From Nitrospirota bacterium (lineage in GTDB: Bacteria > JACPQY01), in assembly GCA_016180645.1 (NCBI GenBank), contig JACPAV010000024.1:62001-126000 (forward strand): 64,000 bases of DNA, read 5' to 3'. Of this stretch, positions 1-8,577 are shown one piece after another. The position numbers and the translations under genes were made by a program. Within the stretch, counting starts at the first letter, position 1. Every line of letters starts with the position of its first letter. Below the pieces are notes generated by a model. It ran no database searches. It saw nothing but the letters and a program-made list of their open reading frames with translations, and was not told the DNA's origin.

Positions 1-2156
1 GCACGCCCGCCCCGTGCGGCTCTCCCGTTGAATTCACCGTCAGCCAGGGAGCCCACGCGTTCAGCGTCTACGCCGTTGACCAGGCGGGAAACAATGACCC
101 GACCCCGGCCGGCATTACCTGGACGGTCGATACCCCTCCGACGGTCCGGCTGCTGACGGCCCCTCCGCCGTGGACAAACACGGCTGAAGCCACGTTCGCG
201 TTCTCCGCCTCGGAAGAGGGCTGCCTGTTCGAATGTGCACTGGACACCGAATCCTTCTCACCGTGCGTGTCGCCTTTTCCCTCGCCCGCCCAATCGGATG
301 GCAACCATGCCTTCCACGTGAAGGCGACCGACACGGGCGGCGCCGTGTCCCCTACCGTGCATCACACCTGGTCGGTGGATACGGTCGTTCCTGATACCCT
401 CATGACTCCTGATCCCCCCCTGACGACGGGACCCGACGCGACGTTCGGATTCGTCTCGTCCGAGCCGAGCACGTCGTCGTTCGAATGCTCCCTGGATGGG
501 GGGCTGTATCGGGCGTGTGTGCCCGCCGCGTCCTACACCTTCCTGCCCGCGGGGAGCCACGCGTTTTCGGTCCGCGCGCGCGACCTCGCCGGGAACGTGG
601 ATCCCATGCCCGCCTCGCATGCGTGGACCGTGGATGTGGAGCGGCCGAGTTTCGGAGGAGTGATTTCTGCGACCGCCATTTCGGCGTCCATGATGGCGCT
701 TTCATGGGAGCCGGCAACGGACAACCTCAGCCCATCGGATCGGATCTCGTACAGAATCTGTCAGTCGTCTTTCTCCGGCGACTGCGGGTCGAATTTCGTC
801 GCCACGGCCACGGCCCCCTCCGGCGCCACGTCCTATTCCCAAGAGGCATTGATGGCCTCAACGTCCTACTTCTTCGTCGTTCGCGCCGTGGATGAAGCCG
901 GGAACGAGGATTGGAATGTCAATGAGGTCACGGCCCGCACCCTTGCTGCGCCCGGCTCGCTGCTCATGACCCTGAATGGCGATCGCGCCGGCGGGAACTT
1001 CGGCACGGCGGGGACGGTTCTGGGCGACATCGATGGGGATGGCAAGGATGAGTTCGCCGTGAGCCAGCCCGGTTCCTGGGATGGGTCGGGCCAAGTCTTT
1101 GTGTATTCCTGGGCGGACCCGATGGCCTCGCCAAGTGGACTGGACCTGCGCTATCAGATCCCGAATCCGGGCAATTCCAGGGCTTTCGGCGACATGGTGC
1201 AAGGGGGTGGGGATGTCAACGGGGACGGCACGCCCGACCTCCTCATCTCGGGGCGGTGGGATACCGAAGGCGGTGACAGCGTGTACGTACACTCCGGTCG
1301 CGATGGCTCGCTGCTGTTCCGGCTGCAATCGCCCGCCTTGGACGATGGGTTCGGCTGGTCGGCCGCGATACTTGACGATCTCGATCGAGACGGCCATGCC
1401 GAGGTTCTGGTCGGCGCGCCCCGCGCCTATGACATGTTCGGGCGGGCCGGCCTCGCCTACCTTTACTCCGGAGCCGACGGCACACTTCTGCGTGCGCCGT
1501 GCAACATGGCGTACAGCGAGACCGAATTCGGGTACTCCGTGTCAGCGATCGGCGACGTGGACGGCGATGGCACGGGCGACTACGCCATCGGTGCGCCGCG
1601 CGACCTTTCGGACGGTCCCTCGCCGAATCGGACCGGTGTGGTCTGGGTATTCTCCGGGGCGGAGGGCAATCTGCTGTACCACAAGACCGGGACGAACGAC
1701 TTGGAGAGATTCGGGCACGTCGTCTCCGGCGGTTTCGATTTGAAGGGGGATGGCTCACCGGACTTGGTGGTGGCTTCCTCCCAGTGGGGAAACGTCACGC
1801 TTCATGCCCTCTCGGGTAGGGACGGATCGGTGCTGTGGCAGAAGACCGATGTCGCCCTGCCCATCTCCATCTCTCGCGACCTCAACGGCGACGGCTTTGC
1901 CGACATTCTGATCCGATCCAACGCCTTGTCCGGCGTGGACGGCTCGTGGCTTTTCAACATGCCGATGCCCGTCCCATCGATTCAGCCCATGATGGGAGAT
2001 GCGGACTTTGGGCACTTTGTGAGTCCGGCCGGCGACGTGAACGGTGATGGCTTCACGGATGTCCTCATCGGCGCGCCCGGTACGACGGTTGCGTCCCCAT
2101 GGGGCAATCTGGATTTCGCCGGCGCCGCCTACGTATTCACCGGGGGCAGGCCATGA
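1..2156 (+). CDS. Ig-like/FnIII/FG-GAP repeat surface protein, 5' end outside window
   Basis: The reading frame is open from base 3 with no start, so the gene begins upstream of the window. The visible part has three Ig-like repeats of the form SxFECSLDGG..C.SP...AGN.DP, an FnIII domain (about 650-940, ending SYFFVVRAVDEAGNED), and seven FG-GAP/integrin-alpha-like Ca-binding repeats (DIDGDGKDEF, DVNGDGTPDL, DVDGDGTGDY and others), enough for one seven-bladed propeller. It ends about 300 bp before two genes of the same architecture, so the three are probably diverged tandem duplicates. It is likely exported and surface-exposed, with a structural or adhesive role by family. The internal ATG at 267 is not the real start because the domain pattern continues upstream of it. 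Confidence 0.85.
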   Translation, partial: TPAPCGSPVEFTVSQGAHAFSVYAVDQAGNNDPTPAGITWTVDTPPTVRLLTAPPPWTNTAEATFAFSASEEGCLFECALDTESFSPCVSPFPSPAQSDGNHAFHVKATDTGGAVSPTVHHTWSVDTVVPDTLMTPDPPLTTGPDATFGFVSSEPSTSSFECSLDGGLYRACVPAASYTFLPAGSHAFSVRARDLAGNVDPMPASHAWTVDVERPSFGGVISATAISASMMALSWEPATDNLSPSDRISYRICQSSFSGDCGSNFVATATAPSGATSYSQEALMASTSYFFVVRAVDEAGNEDWNVNEVTARTLAAPGSLLMTLNGDRAGGNFGTAGTVLGDIDGDGKDEFAVSQPGSWDGSGQVFVYSWADPMASPSGLDLRYQIPNPGNSRAFGDMVQGGGDVNGDGTPDLLISGRWDTEGGDSVYVHSGRDGSLLFRLQSPALDDGFGWSAAILDDLDRDGHAEVLVGAPRAYDMFGRAGLAYLYSGADGTLLRAPCNMAYSETEFGYSVSAIGDVDGDGTGDYAIGAPRDLSDGPSPNRTGVVWVFSGAEGNLLYHKTGTNDLERFGHVVSGGFDLKGDGSPDLVVASSQWGNVTLHALSGRDGSVLWQKTDVALPISISRDLNGDGFADILIRSNALSGVDGSWLFNMPMPVPSIQPMMGDADFGHFVSPAGDVNGDGFTDVLIGAPGTTVASPWGNLDFAGAAYVFTGGRP

Positions 2157-2214
2157 TCATCGTTCAGGGGAAACGGATTCCCCGAAGAACCTAATCCGCT
2201 TATCCACCTCTCCA

Positions 2215-2253
2215 AGGGCCACGGTTCGATTGCGGACCGTGGCCCTATTTTCT
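2215..2253 (+). terminator. Rho-independent terminator after the first FG-GAP gene
   Basis: An 11-bp perfect stem AGGGCCACGGT / ACCGTGGCCCT with a 10-nt loop is followed by ATTTTCT. It lies 60 bp past the stop at 2156 and separates this gene from the next transcription unit. Confidence 0.85.
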
Positions 2254-2286
2254 ATGTTGTACTATGCAACGGACATAGGATATGCA

Positions 2287-2302
2287 ACAACGGTACCGTT
2301 GT
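2287..2302. promoter_or_regulatory. 16-bp perfect palindrome, putative operator upstream of the lipoprotein pair
   Basis: ACAACGGTACCGTTGT is a perfect 16-bp palindrome in the AT-rich leader (2254-2400) between the terminator and the start at 2455. It has no T-tract, so a dimeric repressor or activator site fits better than a terminator. The rest of 2157-2454 holds the terminator and an AT-rich, promoter-like stretch; no gene is seen there. Confidence 0.4.
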
Positions 2303-2454
2303 AATGATCATCATATTGATACGGAACTAATAGTAACAGATTATATGAACTATTATATCCATACAGAAGCGGTCTTGAATGTTGGCCGTCCTCTTGCTTT
2401 TCTCCAGGAATGAAACAAGCGAATTCAACTTTGGAGAGCAGGTGGAGGTGTTAC

Positions 2455-4761
2455 ATGAAAAGACGAATGAGCGTGATTTTCGGATTGGTGTTGTTGCTTG
2501 CAGGTTGTGCGGAGGATGACAATCCCAACGGCCAACTGGAAGCGCAACTTGAAAGCCGGCCGGTGCAAGTATCGGAAGAGGCGAAACCGGAGAATATTGT
2601 TCCACCCCCGGTGATTGAAGTCAGGCCGGAGCCCAAGGGAGTTGTCCAGGAGATCACTCCTCCGGTCACGGAGCCGACGCCCGAGGTTAGTCAGCCATCT
2701 CAGCCTGCTGCGGAGCAGCCCGTGGAGAGCCGTCAGCCCGTGGTCGTGCCGCCGGTTGAAGCCGTTGTGGCGAGCAGCGTGGCACAAGCGACAAACGGAA
2801 CCACGGCGATTTCGGCTCTCCCTGCCCCCGAAACCGGCTCCACCATACAGTGTTCAGTGGACGGGGGTCCGTGGGCGGAATGCAAGAGTTCGGACACGCT
2901 GAGCTTGGCCGAAGGGACTCATTCCCTTTCCGTCCGGGCGATCGATGCAGAAGGGAAGGTAAGGACTCTCGCGGCCACGTTCACGTGGATCGTGGACACG
3001 ACCCCCCCCGAAACGAGCCTGACAAGTGATGTGCGGGAAGCGACGAACAAGACATCGGCCACGTTCACGTTTGCGTCTCCCGATGCGACGGCGACGTTCG
3101 AGTGTTCAGTGGACGGTGGTCCATACGCCTCCTGCGCATCTCCGGTCACCGTGAATGCCGTCGAAGGATCTCACACGCATTCCGCTCGCGCGACCGATCC
3201 TGCCGGGAACACCGGGGCGCCTGCCTCCGTCAAATGGACCGTGGACATGACACCGCCGACGTTCGACGGCCTGCGCGAGGCAACAGCCGTCTCGTCGGTC
3301 CGCGCCGATCTCTCCTGGAATCCCGGGCCGGAAGCGGATGCTGTTTATCATGTTTGCCGGAGTGCCGTGGCGGGCGCCTGCGCCTCGGCATTTACGTCCT
3401 CGTACGTGACTGCTCCCGGTGAGTCGAGCTATTCCATCACGGGCCTTACCCCGTTCGCCACCTATTTCTTCCTCGTGAGAGCGGAAGATCCCGCTGGGAA
3501 TGTGGATTCGAACGAGGTCGAGAAGTCCGCGAGAACGCACTTGGTCCCAACCTTGGCTTACCAGGTGGATGGAGAGGCGGAATTCGACGGACTGGGTTGG
3601 GATGTATCCTTGATGAGCGATCTCTACGGCGACGGCATCCCCGAGATCCTAGCCGGGGCCCCGGGGGAGAACTCCCCGATCGGGGTGGAATATGCGGGGG
3701 CTGTCTATGTCCTTTCGGGTGCGGATGGGTCGGTTCTTCTCACAACATGTGGGACCCAGGTGTCGGGACAGCTGAGCTATGTCTTTTCGCCGGGCGATCT
3801 GAACGGTGATGGGCTGGCCGACTACGGCGCCTCTGAATGGAGTGGACGCGCCGAGAAAGTGACCCGGATGTTCTCGAGCCGGGATGGCTCCGTATTGGCG
3901 GCCAGGAAAAGAGACAGCTGGATGCCGGCGCAGTACGACGTCGCACCCTTGGGGGACGTTGATGGGGATTCGAAGGTGGACTGCGCGTGGGGACATACGG
4001 GGTTTGATGAGACGGCAGGCACCTATGTGGGGGGGGTGGAGGTGGGGCCCTGCCTTGGCGGACGGGAGGCTGACCTATACACGCTCCGAAGCGAGCAGGC
4101 CGGCGATTTGTTCGGGACAGTGATTGCCTCGGCAGGCGACGTCAACGGCGACGGCAGGCCGGACCTGCTCGTGGGAGCTCCATATAGTGACGTGGAATTC
4201 GTTCCAGGGGTCGGACGAGTGTACTTGTTCTCCGGTGCGGATGGATCCCTCGTCCTGAAGATAAACGGCTCTCAGACCATAGGCAAACTTGGTAGCGCTA
4301 TCGCTTCGTTGGGCGATGTGGACTCCGACGGTGTTCCGGACTTCGCCGCAGGAATACCTGGGGCGACGGTCGAAGGTCAGCGAGGGGTGGGGCGTGTCTG
4401 TGTCTACTCCGGCAAGAACGGCCGGACAAAGTTCTGTGTGGATGGCGAGATCGCTTCCAAGCGGTACGGGGAGACTCTCACGGCCATCGGCGATCTTGAT
4501 GGGGATGGTCTACGCGAGCTTGCCGTGACGGTGTTGACGACTAAAGCGGACGAAAAGGATCGCGTAGACATCCGATCGGGCAAGGACGGTCGCCGACTGC
4601 TCACGCTGAACCGTCCCGAGGTGGAGACAAGCTTCGGTCAGGCGATTGCCTCGGGCGATCTGAACGCTGACGGAAAGCCAGACCTCGTCATTGGCGCCCC
4701 GAACGCGAAACCGAACGGACTGCAAGGGGCCGGAAGTGTGTACGTCTACATTGCGCAATAG
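2455..4761 (+). CDS. Ig-like/FnIII/FG-GAP repeat lipoprotein
   Basis: The start is placed at ATG 2455 because GGAGGTG sits 4 nt upstream and the product then opens with a lipoprotein signal (MKRRMSVIFGLVLLLAGC, lipidated Cys18). An in-frame ATG at 2410 would bury this signal. Residues about 20-100 are a Pro/Glu/Val-rich linker. Two Ig-like domains follow (about 100-270, TFECSVDGGPYASC pattern), then FnIII (about 275-365), then seven FG-GAP repeats forming an integrin-alpha-like propeller. The third repeat carries an extra Cys pair (DCAWGH ... VEVGPC) shared with the next gene. The protein is predicted to be anchored in the outer membrane and exposed. The downstream homologue starts 11 nt after the stop with its SD overlapping this stop codon, so the two are translationally coupled. 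Confidence 0.88.
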   Translation: MKRRMSVIFGLVLLLAGCAEDDNPNGQLEAQLESRPVQVSEEAKPENIVPPPVIEVRPEPKGVVQEITPPVTEPTPEVSQPSQPAAEQPVESRQPVVVPPVEAVVASSVAQATNGTTAISALPAPETGSTIQCSVDGGPWAECKSSDTLSLAEGTHSLSVRAIDAEGKVRTLAATFTWIVDTTPPETSLTSDVREATNKTSATFTFASPDATATFECSVDGGPYASCASPVTVNAVEGSHTHSARATDPAGNTGAPASVKWTVDMTPPTFDGLREATAVSSVRADLSWNPGPEADAVYHVCRSAVAGACASAFTSSYVTAPGESSYSITGLTPFATYFFLVRAEDPAGNVDSNEVEKSARTHLVPTLAYQVDGEAEFDGLGWDVSLMSDLYGDGIPEILAGAPGENSPIGVEYAGAVYVLSGADGSVLLTTCGTQVSGQLSYVFSPGDLNGDGLADYGASEWSGRAEKVTRMFSSRDGSVLAARKRDSWMPAQYDVAPLGDVDGDSKVDCAWGHTGFDETAGTYVGGVEVGPCLGGREADLYTLRSEQAGDLFGTVIASAGDVNGDGRPDLLVGAPYSDVEFVPGVGRVYLFSGADGSLVLKINGSQTIGKLGSAIASLGDVDSDGVPDFAAGIPGATVEGQRGVGRVCVYSGKNGRTKFCVDGEIASKRYGETLTAIGDLDGDGLRELAVTVLTTKADEKDRVDIRSGKDGRRLLTLNRPEVETSFGQAIASGDLNADGKPDLVIGAPNAKPNGLQGAGSVYVYIAQ

Positions 4762-4771
4762 GAGGTGACTC

Positions 4772-6946
4772 GTGAAACTTTGGACGAGTTCAGTATGGGT
4801 TGCGATGGTGCTCTTGGCGGCTTGCGAATCAGGGGAGAATACGGGAGGTCAACCCGCACGCACCGTCGAGAGCTCAGAAACCGATCTCGCTTCCCCGACA
4901 CCGCCGGAATCCGGGCAGGGGACCATTATCGTCGAGGGCAGGAGGGGCTTGGAGCCGGTGGCCTCCTCAAACGAGCCGGAGCCGGTGGTCATCGCGGCCA
5001 TTGAGCCACCCCCCGTTGTGAACGCAGCGCAGGTCGTTGTTCCGGTCCCCGTCACTACGCCCGTTGTGTCCGCAACGGTCCCTGCCGCGCCGGTGAACAC
5101 CGAACCGCCCGACACGGTGCCGCCCGAGACCGCGTTTCGGAAAACGCCGTTACTCGTGACACGTGACACGTCGCACGTGTTCGAGTTCTCCTGCACTGAC
5201 CCGGTAGCCGCACCCTTTATGGGTGCGTCTTCGGACGCAGGGGTAAAGCCTGCGCCTACCTGCACCTTCTTCTGTGAACTGGACGTGGGGACTCCTACCT
5301 CTTGCGTGTCGCCTGTTACGTTGTCACCCGTCACGGAAAGGAACCACACGTTTTCCGTGTACGCGGTAGACAAGGCTGGAAACAAGGATGCGACTCCATC
5401 GACCTTCACGTGGACGGTGGACCTCACTCCACCCGCGTTTGCCGGTCTGAAATCGGCGAAAGTGATTACGACCACGCAAGCCGACCTGTCATGGGATGCC
5501 TCGCCGGAATCGTCCGCTGTGTACCACGTTTGCCAGAGTGCGGTGCCGGGCGCGTGCGCATCGGCATTCGCCTCCACGTTTCTGACGTTACCGGGCGCGC
5601 CAGGCTATTCTGTGAAGGGGCTCACTCCGTCGGCCTCCTACTACTTCGTGGTCCGGGCTCAAGACGCGGCCGGCAACATCGATTCAAATGAGGTTGAAAA
5701 GTCCGTGGTCATGGCTTTGGGGCCGACCCTCGCGTTCCAACTCGACGGGAATGCGGTTCAGGACATGTTCGGCACCTCGGTGGCCATCCTGGATGATGTC
5801 AACGGCGACGGCCGCCCTGAGATCCTCGTTGGTGCGTCCGGTGTCAAAGCCGGCGAGTTGGAGGTTGCCGGCTCGGTTTATATGTTTTCCGGCTCCGATG
5901 GATCACTCCTTCTCCAGGTGGCGGGCAGCGCCGTTGGAGATCAGTTGGGATTTGGGATCTTCCCTGCGGGAGACGTGAATGGGGATGGCACACCCGATTT
6001 CGGCGCGGGGGCGCCCACCGTCGGATCGGAACAAGCGCCCTTTACCGGGGCCGTTCGAGTGTTTTCGGGACTGGATGGATCGCTCTGGAGCGAAAGAAAG
6101 GGCGAACCCATGAGCATGCTGGGTGTGAACGCCGCCCGCCTTGGCGATGTGAATGGAGACGGCCAGGACGATTGCGCGTGGGGACACAGCCGACTTGACG
6201 CGGAGACTTGGACCCTGACGGGTGTCGTCGAGGTCGGTCCGTGCGGGGGAGGGGAGGGCTCACTTCTCTTCACGGTTCAGAGCGAGACCGTTGATGATGA
6301 ATTCGGCGTTGCGGTCTCGGCGGTGGGCGACGTGGACGCGGACGGAACCCCGGACTTTCTCGTAGGTGCTCCAAAGACGGAGGTGGGGGCGCTCGAAGAC
6401 GCGGGTCGCGTGTACGTCTACTCCGGCGCCAACGGCGTTCTCATCCGAAGCATAGACGGCACTGAAAACTTCGGTGAGATCGGCACGTCATTGGCGAAAC
6501 TTGGCGATGTGAATTCGGACGGAGTTCCGGACTTCGCTTTCGGTGCGCCGGGGGGCGGTGAGTCGGACGGCATGGACGGTGTCGGACGAGTGTGTGTGTA
6601 CTCCGGGACCGATGGTCGGAAGATTTACTGTCGGCTGGGCGATCCGGCCTCCCTCATGTTTGGGATGGTCGTTGCCTCGGTGGGGGATTTTGACGGAGAT
6701 GGCAGCCCGGATCTCGCCGCCGCCGCGCTGGATCCGGCCAACACTCAGGTGGAGATTCTTTCGGGCAGGGACGGATTTCCACTCTTCACGCTGGGCGATC
6801 CGGGAATCGCCACTGTATTCGGTCAATCCATTGCCGCGGGCGATCTGAATGGTGATGGCAAGCCTGACCTGGTGATCGGCGCTCCGCAGGCATCGCCGAA
6901 CGACCGCCAGTTCGCCGGCAGCGTATTGGTGTATCTTACGCGGTAG
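4772..6946 (+). CDS. Ig-like/FnIII/FG-GAP repeat lipoprotein carrying an in-frame REPIN
   Basis: The GTG start at 4772 has GGAGGTGA at 4761-4768, overlapping the previous stop. The product opens with a lipoprotein signal ending MVLLAAC (Cys18). A Pro/Val-rich linker is followed by one Ig-like domain, FnIII (about 225-315) and seven FG-GAP repeats (about 325-724), colinear with the upstream paralogue. Inside the Ig-like domain, residues about 145-163 (VAAPFMGAS...VKPAP) are encoded by a complete GTAG-type palindromic repeat. Removing 18 codons restores the CxD-xxC-TxxC-xLD pattern of the family. The domain stays in frame and the rest of the protein is intact, so the insertion is tolerated. An outer-membrane-anchored surface structural role is inferred. 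Confidence 0.88.
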   Translation: MKLWTSSVWVAMVLLAACESGENTGGQPARTVESSETDLASPTPPESGQGTIIVEGRRGLEPVASSNEPEPVVIAAIEPPPVVNAAQVVVPVPVTTPVVSATVPAAPVNTEPPDTVPPETAFRKTPLLVTRDTSHVFEFSCTDPVAAPFMGASSDAGVKPAPTCTFFCELDVGTPTSCVSPVTLSPVTERNHTFSVYAVDKAGNKDATPSTFTWTVDLTPPAFAGLKSAKVITTTQADLSWDASPESSAVYHVCQSAVPGACASAFASTFLTLPGAPGYSVKGLTPSASYYFVVRAQDAAGNIDSNEVEKSVVMALGPTLAFQLDGNAVQDMFGTSVAILDDVNGDGRPEILVGASGVKAGELEVAGSVYMFSGSDGSLLLQVAGSAVGDQLGFGIFPAGDVNGDGTPDFGAGAPTVGSEQAPFTGAVRVFSGLDGSLWSERKGEPMSMLGVNAARLGDVNGDGQDDCAWGHSRLDAETWTLTGVVEVGPCGGGEGSLLFTVQSETVDDEFGVAVSAVGDVDADGTPDFLVGAPKTEVGALEDAGRVYVYSGANGVLIRSIDGTENFGEIGTSLAKLGDVNSDGVPDFAFGAPGGGESDGMDGVGRVCVYSGTDGRKIYCRLGDPASLMFGMVVASVGDFDGDGSPDLAAAALDPANTQVEILSGRDGFPLFTLGDPGIATVFGQSIAAGDLNGDGKPDLVIGAPQASPNDRQFAGSVLVYLTR
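5204..5259. repeat. REPIN (GTAG-type palindromic pair) within a coding frame
   Basis: The 56-bp element starts GTAG and ends CTAC. It contains two hairpins, GCACCC-TTTAT-GGGTGC and GCAGG-ggtaa-aGCCTGC. This is the layout of two inverted REP sequences with the GTAG tetranucleotide typical of REPs mobilised by RAYT (TnpA-REP) transposases. Nearly identical copies lie at 35311, 46436 and 63825. Here it is translated as part of an Ig-like domain. Confidence 0.8.
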
Positions 6947-6976
6947 CAACCGTCGGCCGGAGAATCAGGCCGGCGC

Positions 6977-7831
6977 TCAGACCTGAATCGCCAGGCCCTC
7001 GCGGGCGACGAAGCACTCCATCGAAACGCCCTGCTTGGAGAGCTCGGCGGCTTTGGATTGGAAAAGCTGGTCCATGAACTCGTCGGAGTGGGTAGGGTCG
7101 TGATGAAAGAGGGCGAGGGCTTTCACGTGCGCGTGGGCGGCCAGCCGGAGGACGTCGTCGATGATCGAATGGCCCCAGCCCTTCTTCCCCGAGTGGTATT
7201 CATCTTTGGTGTATTGCGTGTCGGCGATCATGAGGTCAACGTCCCTGACGAAATCCGCAAGCGCTGCCGCCGAAGGGGGAATGGGCCCGTCGGGCGATTC
7301 AATGGGAGCGAGTTCATTGTCGGTGATGTAGGCGACCGAATGATTGTCGAGAGTGAAGCGGTAGCCGATCGCGCCCCCCGGATGGGTTAGCCCGGCCGAA
7401 AGAACCTGGACTTTCCCGACATGGACGCGTGATCCCGGCTGCAATGAAACGAAGTGGAGCTTGCCGCCCATGGCGGTGAGGGGGACGGGGAAGTAGGTGT
7501 TGGACATCTGGCCGTGGAGCGCGCCTTTGATGTCTCCGGGTCCGTGAAACGTGAATGCGTTTCCGGATTGAAAGGCGGGCGTGAAGAAGGGGATGCCCTG
7601 AATGTGGTCCCAATGCGTGTGGCTGATGAATACGTGGGCCTCGATGGGCTTGTCCTTGAATTCCGTCAATAGAGATTGCCCCAGTTCGCGGATCCCGGTG
7701 CCCGCATCGCAGACGAGGATCTGACCGTCGTCCGTCCGGATTTCCACGCACGAAGTATTGCCGCCGTACTTCTCCGTCCGACGGCCCGGTGTCGGGATGG
7801 ATCCGCGCGTTCCCCAGAACTTGATCTTCAT
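6977..7831 (-). CDS. Metallo-beta-lactamase-fold hydrolase
   Basis: The 284-residue protein opens MKIKFWGTRGSIPTPG and has the metal-binding HTHWDH motif near residue 92, a later His in SAGLTHPGG, an Asp in ADTQY and a C-terminal HH pair (LFHHDPTHSD). This matches the single-domain ribonuclease Z/PhnP-like MBL hydrolases with GTRGS N-termini. The substrate is unknown. No signal peptide is seen, so it is cytoplasmic. The ATG follows directly on the stop of the upstream FHA gene (TAA-ATG), so the two are co-translated. Members of this group often sit beside phosphopeptide-recognition or signalling domains, which suggests a role in signalling or nucleotide turnover. The function is inferred only from the fold. 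Confidence 0.85.
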   Translation of the reverse strand: MKIKFWGTRGSIPTPGRRTEKYGGNTSCVEIRTDDGQILVCDAGTGIRELGQSLLTEFKDKPIEAHVFISHTHWDHIQGIPFFTPAFQSGNAFTFHGPGDIKGALHGQMSNTYFPVPLTAMGGKLHFVSLQPGSRVHVGKVQVLSAGLTHPGGAIGYRFTLDNHSVAYITDNELAPIESPDGPIPPSAAALADFVRDVDLMIADTQYTKDEYHSGKKGWGHSIIDDVLRLAAHAHVKALALFHHDPTHSDEFMDQLFQSKAAELSKQGVSMECFVAREGLAIQV

Positions 7832-8218
7832 TTATTTCGTGCTGGTTATCGTCCGCAGGACTCTGAATCGCAACACGGTTTGACCGATCTGGATGATGTC
7901 CCCGTCGTGCAGGGTACACTCTGCCACGCGCACCTGGCCCACAAACGTTCCGTTGGTGCTTCCAAGATCGTGAAGGCGATACTCTCCCTCGTGGTGAGCG
8001 ATTTCGGTGTGACGTCGGGACACCTTCGCATCCTGCAGGCAGATTTCGCACTCGGCGGCCCTCCCGACCACGAACGGTCGGTCACGATCGATTCCGAACA
8101 TGCGCCCGACATGTTCTCCCTGGATCGGCTCGACATATGCCGTTTCGTGGGCCTTGGGTTTGTATGAAGCGCGCACGGCCTCGAAAATAGTCGTCCGCTC
8201 ATTCGAATCTTCGCTCAT
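7832..8218 (-). CDS. FHA-domain protein
   Basis: The 128-residue protein has a forkhead-associated domain at about residues 45-125: FVVGRAAECEICLQD, then VSRRHTEI, then LGSTNGTFV. It shows the conserved GR, SxxH and N residues for phosphothreonine binding. The N-terminal 40 residues are a flexible, charged tail that could itself be phosphorylated. The gene is first in a two-gene minus-strand operon with the MBL hydrolase. It probably recruits a phosphorylated partner; a Ser/Thr kinase domain exists at 28156-33459 but any link is speculative. Confidence 0.88.
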   Translation of the reverse strand: MSEDSNERTTIFEAVRASYKPKAHETAYVEPIQGEHVGRMFGIDRDRPFVVGRAAECEICLQDAKVSRRHTEIAHHEGEYRLHDLGSTNGTFVGQVRVAECTLHDGDIIQIGQTVLRFRVLRTITSTK

Positions 8219-8437
8219 GACTCACCTATCTGTGTTGTGGGTGATTGTGGGTGAGCACCCAGCTCGATCTGCTCTCTTCATGCTCGCCATATTCAGGGTC
8301 GCCGCCATGGTGTGAAGGCTGATTGCCGAGCGCACAGTATAAGCTTTTTTTCAGTCGAGTCGAGAGGAATCCGTCGCATCAGCTCTGCGCGTTGCGCGAT
8401 CACACGCTTCGTGGCGCGGCCCCACAGCGACCGCCTC

Positions 8438-8453
8438 TGTGACGATCGTCACA
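8438..8453. promoter_or_regulatory. Perfect CRP/FNR-family-like operator upstream of the giant lipoprotein
   Basis: TGTGACGATCGTCACA is a perfect 16-bp inverted repeat matching TGTGA-N6-TCACA. It lies 125 bp before the ATG at 8578, in the 359-bp divergent region 8219-8577 between the FHA operon and the giant gene. The rest of that region shows only a short GTGGGTGA direct repeat near 8240. Related sites are at 33526 and 46566. Confidence 0.6.
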
Positions 8454-8577
8454 TTTTGTTCGAAAGTCTTGTGCATTCAGGGCATTGGCACGAACGGGGG
8501 TGATGGTACGGCCGTTGCGCTTGAGAGGGCATGGCGACGAGATGCGATCCTTGTTCGTATCCCACGAGGAGGTGCCC

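Noticed and set aside
6947-6976. Terminator between convergent genes
   Set aside because: Only a weak GCCGG/CCGGC pairing without a T-run is present in the 30-bp gap.
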